Assembly (NCBI GenBank): GCA_024195265.1
Contig: JAJLRJ010000002.1
Coordinates: forward strand, 45,392,252-45,456,251
Source of the DNA: Dendrophyllia cribrosa
Lineage: Eukaryota; Cnidaria; Anthozoa; Scleractinia; Dendrophylliidae
Direction: 5' to 3'
DNA: 64,000 bases
The notes beneath the pieces were generated by a model. The model made no database searches, was not told the origin of the DNA, and saw only the letters and a list, made by a program, of their open reading frames with translations. Each line of letters opens with the position of its first letter. Within the stretch, counting starts at the first letter, position 1. Both the position numbers and the translations under genes were made by a program. Below, in pieces: positions 40,829 through 52,286 of the stretch.

Positions 40829-41255
40829 ATGAAATGATGATTAAGGGGACACTGTTCCGGTTGATATATCGGGGGGGGGACTGCCATATAAAACTGATGA
40901 GCGTTTTTGTCAGAAATGTTAAAAAAAAAACACCCTAAAAGGTACCAGAATAACTCTTGATGGGCGTGACTCAAATGGATTGTTTACCTCTCACTGCAGG
41001 TACGAATTCTATAACAACACATGTCATTTTGTGTCATACCGTACCGCGATAATTCTAATGGTGACTCCTAAAAGATACGACGAGCACCCCCGCCATTTTT
41101 ATATGAGACCCCTCGCGGGGGTTTCAGGTTTTAGGCTTGTCTTTAGATTGTGAAATCACCGGATTTTAAGAAACTACGTTATTTTGGATATACTAACGAG
41201 AAGTCCAAGGACTACTGCAAAGCTGATACAACGAGTAAATATATTTCAAACAATA

Positions 41256-41284
41256 TTTCGGCTGGCCAGACCAGCCTTCTTCAG
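41256..41284 (-). ncRNA. Hammerhead-ribozyme-like core, D2 copy
   Basis: The 29-base motif CTGAAGA, GGCTGG/CCAGCC hairpin, GAAA is identical to that in D1. Flanking stems are not convincing. Confidence 0.25.
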
Positions 41285-41480
41285 GTAATAAGATGTTACT
41301 AAATTATAAAATGAAAATACAACATATAAAGGAGAATGTCGCAATACACATTTAAAAAATGAGGAGGGGCGGAAATGACCTACAAGATAATAAAAACTAA
41401 AGATAAGGCTAGTGTACGTAAACTACAATTCATCACGTCTGTTCAACCCACGTGGTTCTAGCCGGTTTTCGCTCTATCTA

Positions 41481-42104
41481 TTAAATACGACACTCTCTGG
41501 CTTTTCGAATAGAATCCCGTGAATTGTGAATTATTTCTAGTGGAATAAGCTGCATGTCAGTGTTGGAATGGTTAGAATGGGAAAGAAAGTGTTCAGAGAC
41601 AGTAGTAGGTTTGGATTTAATGTTAGGTTTGTCAACGGATCGTCGATGTTCGTTAAATCTGTCTTTAAGACGTCGCTTAGTTTCACCAATGTATTGTAAA
41701 TGGCAGCGGTTACATTGTATCATGTAGATTAAGTTTTTAGTGTTACAGGTTATATGTGAAGTGATGGATCGGGTTTCGCCTGTAGAATAAAAAATATAGT
41801 CTTTAAGACCGTTGGTGATGTAAGGACAAGTGGCACAACCTTGTCCACAACGGAAAGAGCTCAGTGGTAAATTAGTATTGTTAGAGGTGGTGTTTGGTAA
41901 TTGCGCTCTAACTAAAAGGTCGCGTAGGTTAGCACTACGTCTGTAAGCAACGAAAGGTAGGTGTTTAAAGACGTCCCGGCAGCGATTGGAGGAGAGTAAT
42001 ATGTTAAAATGTTTGCGTAAGATATTGGAGATGCGAGAAATAACTGGGTTATATGTAACAACGAAAGGTAAATGGTCAGTGGAATCATCAGGTTTAGTTA
42101 GCAA
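41481..42104 (-). CDS. Penelope-like C-terminal ORF: linker, Cys cluster and GIY-YIG endonuclease start
   Basis: The 207 residues comprise LPFVVTYNPVISRI and a thumb-like linker (residues about 12-75), CGQGCATCPYITNG (about 88-101), ITCNTKNLIYMIQCNRC, and the GIY-YIG module QYIGETKRRLKDRFNEH with HFLSHS further on. In intact elements the GIY-YIG nuclease nicks target DNA for primed reverse transcription. The ORF probably began upstream in the RT domain; the ATG used here is only the first in frame. Confidence 0.8.
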   Translation of the reverse strand: MLTKPDDSTDHLPFVVTYNPVISRISNILRKHFNILLSSNRCRDVFKHLPFVAYRRSANLRDLLVRAQLPNTTSNNTNLPLSSFRCGQGCATCPYITNGLKDYIFYSTGETRSITSHITCNTKNLIYMIQCNRCHLQYIGETKRRLKDRFNEHRRSVDKPNIKSKPTTVSEHFLSHSNHSNTDMQLIPLEIIHNSRDSIRKARECRI

Positions 42105-42224
42105 GGCGTCATTGCCAGAAATATTAGCAGCGCGCAGAAACTGTCGGTTAAGAAAAGTTTTATGATGGAGCCATTAATATTGCAAAATATCTAAGCTGCA
42201 AAAAGTATCTCATTTGGGGTTTGT

Positions 42225-42351
42225 CTCGGTGTAAAAACCTGTGACTTTTTTCTTTGTCTTCTACCTTTGTTGTCTTGCACTCTATTGTTTCAGTACCTTT
42301 TGTTTTCGTTGTTTTACGTCACTCGTGAGTTTGGCAGGTTTTTACACCGAG
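42225..42351. mobile_element. 127-bp MITE, D2 copy
   Basis: Ends are CTCGGTGTAAAAACCTG / CAGGTTTTTACACCGAG, the same insertion as at 5502-5628. Confidence 0.8.
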
Positions 42352-43995
42352 GATGAGCCCTCATTTGACTCAGTTATAGAAGCACGCACTGACCAGACGA
42401 TCGGAAGAAGTCGGTGACACTTGACCTTCTTCGCATCATGTTGACACCTTCTCCGGTAACTTTAGTCGGTACTTTGACAACCTTCACGTAAGTATTGTGG
42501 CCAATAAGAAACGGTTGTCCTATTTCGTAAAACTAAGAACCAATTAAAATATAGCTAATATCATTCTCGCACGGGCGGACGGTATTTTAACGTTCGGATG
42601 CTCTTTCATCGGCGTCGGCATCGTGCTTAGATCCGCCCGCAAATCACAAACACAAGTGACATCTGGATAAGATGGTAACTTACACTCGTGACAGCCACGG
42701 AAGCAAGGATTCTTTGAGGTGAAAGTTTGTTACCTTTCATTTAATAAGCCGATCTGAACACGAGAACAAATGCTGAAACGAGGCCAGCTATATTTTGAGA
42801 GTCACAGTTATCCTACATGTGGGTGGGAACCCACAGTAGCTCGTTTCCGCAATCTGATTGTGGCCCGTTTTTTTTGGACAAAACTGAGACAATTCAAAAT
42901 GTTAGTCAAGCATTTGTTTCTCATGACTCTGTTCGTATTTACAAAATATAATTTGGAACACGTTTTTTTGGATTTGAACATAGAAAATACATAAGATAAA
43001 ACAAAGAGACAGGCCAAACACAACTCTCGCTACTTAGTCGCAAATGAATTTTAAACCTTTAGAATAGAGCTTTTCAAAGTTTTCCTTTAGATGCGATAAG
43101 TCGCAATTATCTGCCTTGCTCTATAATATTAACCCTTTTAACAGGAGTTCATGCTGTCTGACGGTCATTCAAAATATTTTCTTCATGCCATCGTTTTGCG
43201 CTAGCTCTTCTGGCATATCTTCGGGTTACTTTGGTTTACAAGTAAGAACAATAAATTTCTATTGGGCCGTAATTTCACGGATATAAACGGCTTTTTTTCG
43301 TAAAGCCTTACAAAATTAATGAAAAGAACTTCAAACAACTTTATAACTTATTTCTACACAGGGTCTCGTATTGAATAAAGGCTGAAAGCAACTTGAAAAT
43401 GACTTTAGCTAGCCAAGAAATACCGACTGGGACCAGAGGCAATCTTTTAACCTACGGTAAAGCACAGATATTAGGCCACAAAAATAGATGAACGTGGCGG
43501 ATTAATGGAGTGTAAAAAATAAACTAACGAGAAATTAAAACGTTCCAGGTAAAGTTGGAGTTGGATCTTGTACCTAAAAAAGGCGATGCATGATCTATTG
43601 AGTTTGGACTTCTTTTTTAGTTTCTTATCTTTGGGCTGATACTTGGAAGCAAAACGTATCTCCTGGCTTAGAAAAGAAACTTTTAACTGTGCGTTATTTT
43701 AATACGACAAGAGGGTTAAGAAAAATGGGGCCTGAATGCTAGTAAATATAATACAGGCAGCTGTCATTCAACTGCATTACATTGCAGAATTGCATTAAAA
43801 AAGAAGGCCGTTTGATATAATGATCCTGGACTTTATTTTACTAATGCAGAATGAGTTACAAACCTGCCGGTAAGAATGCGTGCGAACAAGCAATGCAGTT
43901 TCTTTACATATTTCTGGTTATTTTATAAACTAAAGTCAGTTTTAGGTTAAACGAAAAGCCTTTTAAGAAAGTCCAGGTGATCACGTGTCACCCCA
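42352..43995. other. Spacer and 3' flank of U3
   Basis: It corresponds to 5629-7290 of D1. From about 43540 it is the array-specific 3' flank. There is no independent gene. Confidence 0.6.
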
Positions 43996-45330
43996 TTACT
44001 GCTGAGCTTTTGACACCTCTTCAATGAAGATCCGGGACATTTCGGCCCAGCCAGTATTTGCGTCAGCGCTCTTGTAGCCAGTGGAACACTTTCCGACCCA
44101 GAACCCCACGCGCACCTTTCCCTTGTGAATGTTATTACAGTGACCTTCAATGTGGCGATGACGGTGAAGATTTTGCAGAGGGCTTCTGCCGGTTTGCATG
44201 TAGAATGCGCCTTCGATAGGCCCAGGAGAGCTGCACTCGGCGTCATTGAAGGTGAAATACCAACGACTACAGCATTGGTTGCAGTTGTAAATCCTGAGGT
44301 TACCAGCAAAGAAAACATGGAGGGCAGTGTCTGTGTAGTTCTTCATGAAGTCACAGTTCTGTCAAATAAAGATAGTACTGTATTGTTATAATATCTAAAA
44401 TCTTTGGTGAGAAAAAATAATCAGTCCTGGATCCGTTCAAAACCGAAGCGGTTTTCTGTTATTTTCACAGCAGTTACCAAACGAATAAGATGCTATATGT
44501 TATTGAAAAAACAAAGTAGCATTCATCACGTACATATATGACTCCTGAATCTTTGCCATCCACCTTTTTCCAGGTGCACTCCTTCCAGTTCATGTGTGAA
44601 GACAGTCGAGAAGTTCCACTGTCGCCTTTGCCCCCTCTCTCTCCTTTTTGGCCGGTGGAACCCTGGATGCCAGGTTCTCCCTTTGCTCCCTTCTTCCCTG
44701 CCACACCACTTGGTCCCTGGAGTCCAGTCTTACCCGAGCTGCCCAGGTCTCCTTTGGCTCCGTCACGGCCAGGTGCCCCAGGGGCGCCTGGGACACATGT
44801 CATGTATGTCCACATCCCAGTTTGTCCGCCATTACAGGATGGAAGAGGCTGTGATAAAACAGAAAACAAATACTGAATAGAAAGTTTTTCAAGTATCATT
44901 CTTAGTTCTGTATACTTTTCATATTTGTCATTTTCAACGGAGAATAACGTATAGCATATCTTATAATTTTTAATCTAACTTATTTTATTACTTTCCTAAG
45001 TATCAAATTTGAACTTCGTTATTCTAAAGGATTTGTATTTACAACCATAGGCCTTAGATTGTCGACTTAATAACTTCGTCAGTTCTGTAATTTGCACATT
45101 CGATTTAAAATTTATTTTTGCACATTTCGGCAATTTCATAGGAAAGTTTTTTAGTTTTGCAGCTTTTTCAACTAACTTTTCGCTGTCTCATATAATAAAA
45201 ATCTACTGACCTTGTTGTCACGTGGTTTGCTGCTACTGTTGTTATCAGACGCAGAGCATAAAGTGACGAGTGATAAAATCAGTACACATAACATGATGGT
45301 CAGTGGAAAGTCCATACGAGATTGCGCCAT
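43996..45330 (-). CDS. CTHRC1-like: CTHRC1-like secreted collagen-repeat protein U3
   Basis: Exon 1 (45211-45330) encodes MAQSRMDF and the signal peptide, donor CAAG|GTCAGT. Exon 2 (44534-44848) begins after TTATCACAG with [13 protein letters not shown], then about 19 Gly-X-Y triplets and WKECTWKK, donor TAT|GTACGT. Exon 3 (43996-44358) begins after TTGACAG and encodes NCDFMKNYTDTALHV, CCSRWYFTFNDAECSSPG, VRVGFWVGKCSTG and SRIFIEEVSKAQQ. All exons are in phase 0, giving 265 residues. It is the intact counterpart of U1. The NYTDTAL and CCSRWYFTFN segments align with the C-terminal domain of vertebrate CTHRC1. It is expected to be secreted and to trimerise through its collagen region. Confidence 0.94.
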
Positions 45331-45399
45331 CGATATCCTTAAACTAATTTAGAATTAACAGAAAATAAGGTTATAAATCATCCTGCTAAACTAATAATC

Positions 45400-48300
45400 A
45401 TGCCTTATTATGGCTATTGATTTCTTTTGCTGTTGGGTTTTAGTGCCTTGAAAAGAAGAATATTTTTACTAGCTAAATGGTTGCTGATAATAACAAGATG
45501 GATGTTTATGTATAAAATTGTCGTGTATGGAGAGTTCGAGAAGAAGCGGCCTGAAAGTTGTGATGACTTCGCGAAATGTTTGCCAATTGATAATTATCTT
45601 CAGGAAAAGAAAAGGAATTAACCTCATTGACAATCAGTTTGTAAAATCAATTCAAAAAGTTAACCTACCTTCCTTCTTTGACTGTGAAAGCAAAATGATA
45701 ACTTTTGGTTATAGTTACCGTCTATTTATCTCTCTCATGATGAAGACTTGACAACTTTCATGTTAAAACAAGTTTGCAAGCTCAGCATTCGTGGAAATCT
45801 TAAAAAATACGTCGAGCATTTCAATTGGTTGTCTCGTTTCGAAATTAAGCTCAAGAACTTGAAAAAGACTTGTTCTGTGATGTCAACAATATTCACGTCA
45901 AAACAGGTTCAAGTTGTGATCACTTGATTTGTCATGTGGTCACAGACTTGCCGAACACACTATACATTGAGTAGTATAGCTGTCTATGTCCTGAGCGTAA
46001 AAATATAACAAAGCTTGCTGAAGACCGAAAAAAACTATCTGGGCTTGATAATTATCTTGAGCTTGGTCTCCTAGGGTCTTTTTACAACGTAAAAGAATAA
46101 TTTGTTTTACTTGAACATTCTTCGTTGAATTTTAAAGACGTTGGGAGTCCAAAAAGGGTGAATATCAGGATATTTCACTAAATTTGATGTGTTCGATGTA
46201 TTAAATACTTCATAACATTTTCTGTTTGTGGGCACATTGTTCCATGTTTCTTAAACTTTTATTACTAATAGACGGGCACGATTTTTTTTAGCTTTATAGT
46301 ACCTAAGATTATTGATAGCCTGATCAAATTTAAAATTCAATACGTTTTTTTATTATTGCTCACTCGTGTAAAATTAGCTTCTCCGAGTTTATTCAAAGCA
46401 ATTAATCGGATATATTCCGAGTTATATGCACATTAATGATCGACAAAAAAATAAACTAATACTGAACTGTCTCGATCATTGAGAACTGAGTGTTTTGCTG
46501 TAATATAGATTCCGATTGAAACTCGCGCGCCTGCTTCGCTACCATAAGTTTGCTTCTTTATAACTAAATCAGAATAATTCACGACTAAGTTACAATATTA
46601 CATACAAAAACCGTATATCTCGTCACAGGAACACTACACTATAACGCTAGGGGACATTTTTTATCTTCAAATATTTTTGACCACGGCGATAGGAGAACAT
46701 TTAAAAATGGTTCCATTTTCTTGGAAGCTTGATTTGATCATGAAATAACACGTTATGGTGTTCTATTACTCGTGGGTATAATGCACTTTTTTCGTGTAAA
46801 ATGCCTTTTTTGATTTTAATCAATCATTTCAATCGCTTTAGTTGTTTATAGATTAATTTTCACTCGTAAATTTGCGATATTTGTCCGGCATGTTCTAACG
46901 CATTTACTCTACAGCTAGTTTAAAACATCGAACATCTAAATCAAGTTAAATTACTTACCTCTGTAATAATTTAGCTCCTCAGTTGTCTGTCCTGATTTAA
47001 GACGAAAATCTTAACGATAGTCAAAAGAAAGGATCGTTATTCAGAAAAAAAGATACAGTAAAGAATCCAAAATGAATATTGTATACTCACACTGTTGGGT
47101 CTATTTGGAACTGAAAAAGAGATAACTTCCTTCATTGCCAGAATTTGCTTCATTTGATTAAGAATAACAAGGTTCTCGTCGGAACAAGTTTGTGAAAAAG
47201 CAAACACATTTATTTCTTTTTTCTTTCAAGCAATGCTATTCGCCATCATATATGGTTGCTTAGTGGCCGATCCCTTCAATGGAATGACGTCTTTTATTTC
47301 TGATTTCCTTTGCATGATTCCTTCCTGTAACAGTGCGAGAGTCATTAACAATATACCGAATACTTCTAAATGAAAACATAATATAAATGGCTTTTTAAAG
47401 CTTACTAAAACTTAAAAGTTTTAAGCAAGGAATAACGATTTTTCTCGTCTCTAAGGAGTTTCTAGTGTCACGGATCAGGTTCGACCTAACTTGCAGTTGT
47501 GAAAGTCACGTGAGTGGGAAATGTAGCAGATGACAACAGACCGATCTTTCTTCAGCCCAAATTAGTCGATAAACAGTCTGTAAAATATCAAAGCCGGAAT
47601 AATTGATTCAGTTAATGCAAAGTAAACTTTTGATTTTGTTCAGTTTCTTGTTCCTCCAAAAAACTTGACTTGTAAATTCACTCAGTTCGTTTTTGCGGTC
47701 CGGATACTCGATCGTTCAATAATTCAATCTTGCCATCTCCACTCAGTGAAGCTGACTTGCAGTTTAATTCGATCGTAAAGTTTGACTTTCCCTGTATTTT
47801 AGATTGTTATCAGAAAATAATACGTCTAATTTTAATATTTTTTATTTTAGATTTAGATATGGACCCTCACTATGTTGAGACTTTTAGATTTTTGTACTCG
47901 ATTAGATTTTCACTTTTCATTTTATATAATGCGCATTTAATCATATTTCATATGTTAATTTTCGCCAACAGGTATACATTCCTTCATTTTCATGCTGTAA
48001 TTCACAATTAATACTCTAGACGATTGTAACATTTTTTATCGCACCGCCTTCTGGTTTTTATTCCACTTGAAACTGATGATGGGAGCTTCATCTGTAACAT
48101 ATCTTGGAAATTGACACTGAACTATTTTCACTTTTCTTAAGCGCGGTTTAGTTGTGGATTTACCATAGTTTTCACGGTGGAAACAGAAACCTGCCATTTT
48201 CCCCCAAGAATGGAATTCAATAAGAAACAAAACAAAACAGTCTTCAAATTTATAGACATATACTTAAAAAAGTACAAAAAACATAGTCTTTTCCCGCGAT

Positions 48301-49493
48301 TAGATGCACATTTTCACAATAGGGTAATTTTAATTTGTACAACTTATTCTGTAAATTTTGACCGTCTTCGTATCACTATTTGGCACGTTCAAGTTTAAGT
48401 GAGTGTAAAGAAATCCAGAATGTAGTCTCAGTTACTGAAAAATTCTTGCTTCGGGTGATTTTAGATACTGCAGTATTTGTACCCACCTCAAGTAACCATT
48501 GTAACTTTCTCAGTGATCACTGATGTTGCTGAGTCTGTTGGTGCGTGCTGTGAATTAATCACTAAAATCCAGATCAGCAACTACGAAAAAAGAAAACACA
48601 AAAGGATCAACGATCAACGCGATCAGCACTAAAGAGCAACAAGAATATATTTACGACTATTTAAGTAAACAATGGTTTATGTTGAATAGTCACTTAGATT
48701 TTGGTTCATAGGCACATTTGCATGTTGCTCAGTTTTCATTGCTTATTATTTTAAAACGAAAAATGAAGATTTGGAATATAGTCCATTTTTTATTCTTATT
48801 AGAAGAAAGTGACGCGATCTGTTCACTAACTGCAAACTGTTTTTTTATTGACTAATTTGACTAATTATATTAAGTGAATGGTTATATGTTTTGTGACTGA
48901 ACCTATACATGGCCTGCCTGCCCTGTAGATTCGTTATTACGGTGACTGTAAATCGCCAGAGCAATGTGATGTGACTGACAGGCTAAAATTGAAGCGACAA
49001 AACTCGAGATACAAGATCGATGGCGAGTTACTTCGCAGTTCGCGCTGGGTTATTAAAACGAAATAATGATAAACTTGAATTTGGTCTAGCTATGAATCTC
49101 ATTTCCGCACACTGACAAACGTTCGTCATAAAGAGCACTCTTACCTCAAGGCTGGCAAAACTCTCTCGTTACCGTTACTACAAAGTATTTTTGAGAATCA
49201 ATACCGGTGCCACTCCACAGAAAATCACCATTTAATTATTTGATAATTTTTATTCTTTTGGTTCGTGTTCTGTCCAGTTTGCTACTGAATGTCAGATTGA
49301 CAATTGTTCATCGTTGACATTTCAGTAAACTTCGGTGATAGTTCATCCATCTTATATCCAATAGAAATGCAAACTTTCGTTTCTGTGTGTTTCCAAAACA
49401 AATGATATTTGCCTTCTTTTAAGATTACTGTTACAATGTTCAACAATAAAGTTTGTTTAGTATCGCAATCTTCTCGTTCAGTTTTTGAACTTA
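45400..49493 (-). other. Conserved 5' flank of U3
   Basis: It contains the same donor-like sites as U1 (CAGAG|GTAAGTAAT ending at 46959) and the DENLVILNQMKQIL frame near 47140. From about 48.0 kb the indels agree with the U4 flank, for example GGTTATATGTTTTG and TAAATCGCCAGAGC, which U1 lacks. No coding gene is seen. Confidence 0.45.
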
Positions 49494-49769
49494 CAGTGGA
49501 ACCCCGTTATTATGATCCACTATAGCTAAAGAGCATAAATATTTGGTCGTAGAATTAACGGAATGAAGTAAATTATCATACAAATTCCTTTTTCATCAAC
49601 TTGCCGTAAAACACTGTAAATTGGGCCATTATAACAAGAAAGGAAAATGTATCATGATACAATATAAGTGTTACTAAAATATATTCGTTGTTTGTTAATT
49701 TTTTTTAGCATTATACATTATACATTTTTAGCATTATACATATAAAAAGGTTGTATAACGGGGTAACTG
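49494..49769. mobile_element. Pogo/Tc1-like MITE in the U3 flank
   Basis: CAGTGGAACCCCGTTATTAT begins it and TATAACGGGGTAACTG ends it. It carries an extra AATATATTCGTTGTTTG segment that is also in U4 but not in U1. Confidence 0.65.
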
Positions 49770-50279
49770 AACAAAATATCGCATTCCAAATGGTGGGTGC
49801 TGAAATCCTTAACGAGTTTTAACACAAGAACATGATTGAGCTTTTGTTCGGGCCGCAAAAAAGTGACCGTGAGTTGTCTTAGAGCGGTATAAGTTTTTAA
49901 ACACTGCACGTACCCTATGTTGTACTTAGTTTCCAACGACGAATGTTTATTCGAGATAAACAAAATCTCAGTCTTCTTGAGACAACATAGATGTTTGATT
50001 CTATGTTTTATGAAAGCAATGAGACAGCCTTTTCGATCCAGGAACGAGTTTTCATAATCCGCGCGTATGCTGCTAAATGAATCTGTATTGACACTCATGA
50101 ATCGCCGAGTGACGGGGAGAGTTTTAATTGTGAATTAAAAACTTACACGATACTAAACAGAAGACTATATTCATCCAATTTAAGGATGTAGATGTGTTAG
50201 AAAGCGTGCAATTAATGTTTTTGTTTTCCTTACATTTGTCAAAAAAAAAAAAAAACCAGTCGAAGTTCGCCAAAAAAAA

Positions 50280-51770
50280 ATAATACCGTAAGTTTCAGTT
50301 CACAAATATTACAAAATTCAATCCCTCGCGGGCCCCGTTCTTTCTTGCGCTCATGATATTTTCATGCGCCTGCTATGCAGGCTAAATTGTAACGAAATTA
50401 TTTGATACTGGATTTCCATACAAACACTCTACTTGGCGGCATGCTTATGTTTGCCCTGATTACCCATGATCCTATAATACGTGCGAAATTGATCCAAGCA
50501 CATGGGATGCTCTGCGCTTGGTGCCCGGGGCTTGGTGCTCGAGCCAGGATCTGCGCGCCTTTTTTTTTTGCCCCGGAGACAAGAACACGATAAGCATTCT
50601 TACGGGTCTTGGATATCCGGGAACTTTGTTTTATTAATTTCTAGGACTTGCGCATTATGCTGCCGACCCTGCAATATCTTATACCTTCAAACGACAAGCT
50701 AAAATTGGTGTAGTCTAGAATTTTGAGGGCTACCCATTGTCTGTTCAAAGTGATTTGGTCACTGAAATAAAGTAATATAATAATTATTATTTTATTTCAT
50801 CGGCTGAGAAAGAGTGCAAACCCTGACTTTTTGGTGCGGCTACAGTAGCATATTTCGGAGCATGAGTGCTTGATTTCTTTGGCAATCAGAGCATCCACAA
50901 AACCTCTTAACGGTTAAAGCCCAAAGTCCATTCGCGACATTTTTACCAGATAACAATATGGACATAAAGTGCGAATGACTAGTTGTGCTTGAAGTGAACA
51001 AACATTTTAACCGTTTGAAAAACGACGAAGATATTTATACGCATAGACCGGCAATTATTTGAAATTCCAGAGTGGAATTTCAAATTAGTTTCCAAGTGTG
51101 TTATTCCCATTATGAACCATTATTAAGCAAATGTTCTCAAGTAACCGATCCCTGGTGTACGTATGGTGCTAAAGAGAGAGATCGCGGGTGCGAAGAAGGT
51201 CGTTCCGAGACTTCAGAGCTTTACTTTGCGCCGCGTTGTTAGTTTTAATTTTTAAGTCTGTAGATGAAATCCTAAAGTGTTACTTTTCAAACGAAAGCTT
51301 AGGCTACTGTGCATTTTTTCCTATGTTGCTGTTTATTATGCTGTACTAGGTAGTTGTAACTTTTGAGTCTGTGGATGGAATCCCAAACCGTGTGGCTATT
51401 GAAACGAAATCTAGAGTGAGTAGTACTTCCCTGTGGTCTGTACTAGGTGGTTCTACTGAACTTTTCATTAGTGAGTTTGTAGATGAAATCCTTAAGTGTA
51501 ATATATATTTAAACAAAAGCTAAGCATTGTGGGCGTACGGTATTTACGGTGTAAATACCGTACAAAGAACTGCCCATGCTGTAATTTGTTTATTTAGTTA
51601 TACATACTGAGATTTGTGATTGGACTACGAAACGCTTTTTTCACGTGTGAGAAAGTCGTTTCGCCATTCTGATTGCTTGCGAAACCCGAACGGGACTTAT
51701 ACACGCCAAAATTCAATAGAAAATCTCAATAAGTATGAAGTAAACTCATTACACAGGGCCTGGTTTTAAA
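50280..51770. other. U3-U4 spacer with tandem repeats, no gene
   Basis: Bases 50280-50530 match 59945-60197, and 50530-51240 match 61680-62500. The 105-bp tandem repeat family occurs at about 51240-51500 in degenerate form (GTCTGTAGATGAAATCC, GTGGATGGAATCC). A short fold-back at 51536-51562 reads TACGGTATTTACG/GTAAATACCGTA. Confidence 0.6.
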
Positions 51771-52286
51771 AAAGAGGCTGAAAGCAGCTCGAAAATGACC
51801 TACAATTATTACTAATCCACAAAGACAGACTTTTTATGAAACTTTGCGATTACTGAACTAACAAGTTGAAAGCCAATTCGAGGAAACAATTTTTTAATTT
51901 GGCGAAGTAATTTTAACTTTTTTTAGGCTAACTTCAAACAACAATTGCGCCAATAGAGGAAGTGGAATCGGCGAGTGTATCTCTTATATAAACGCAGGAA
52001 ATGCTTGTTCTTTTTTCAAAATTAATTAAATGTTGGTACGAGTCAATACAGAAATATGAGGGCGAGTCAAATTTTAAGAGGCAAATACCATGCAATATGT
52101 CACTAAAAAAAGAGAGCCATTTCATAATTTTCCTGGACTTTAATGTTTAACTGCTACAGATTGATTTGCAAATCGTACGTATGCATACCTCTGAAGCAAC
52201 AGTGCTTACTCCGTAATTATTGCTATTTTGTAAGTATTCTTTTTATTCTAAACAGCTTTTAAAAAGTCCAGTCAGTTGAGACGCGC
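51771..52286. repeat. Array-specific 3' flank of U4
   Basis: GGCTGAAAGCAGCTCG and GAGAGCCATTTCATAATTTT are shared with the flanks of U2 and U5. It probably includes the 3' untranslated region. Confidence 0.65.

Larger units (their letters stand above)
41164..42175 (-). mobile_element. 5'-truncated Penelope-like element, D2 copy
   Basis: It has the same boundaries as the D1 copy, but the cysteine cluster and GIY-YIG portion remain in one open frame. The RT domain is missing, so it cannot transpose on its own. A hammerhead-like core lies in its 3' part at 41256-41284. Confidence 0.88.
37059..50279 (+). repeat. Segmental duplication, right copy (D2)
   Basis: It matches 1-13622 at an offset of 37,058 bp at the left end. 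It lacks the palindrome arm (junction ACGACTGC|TAAGAAAGG near 38106) and the retroposon tail. From about 48.0 kb onward it shares indels with the U4 flank rather than with D1, so the right end is mosaic. Confidence 0.93.
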
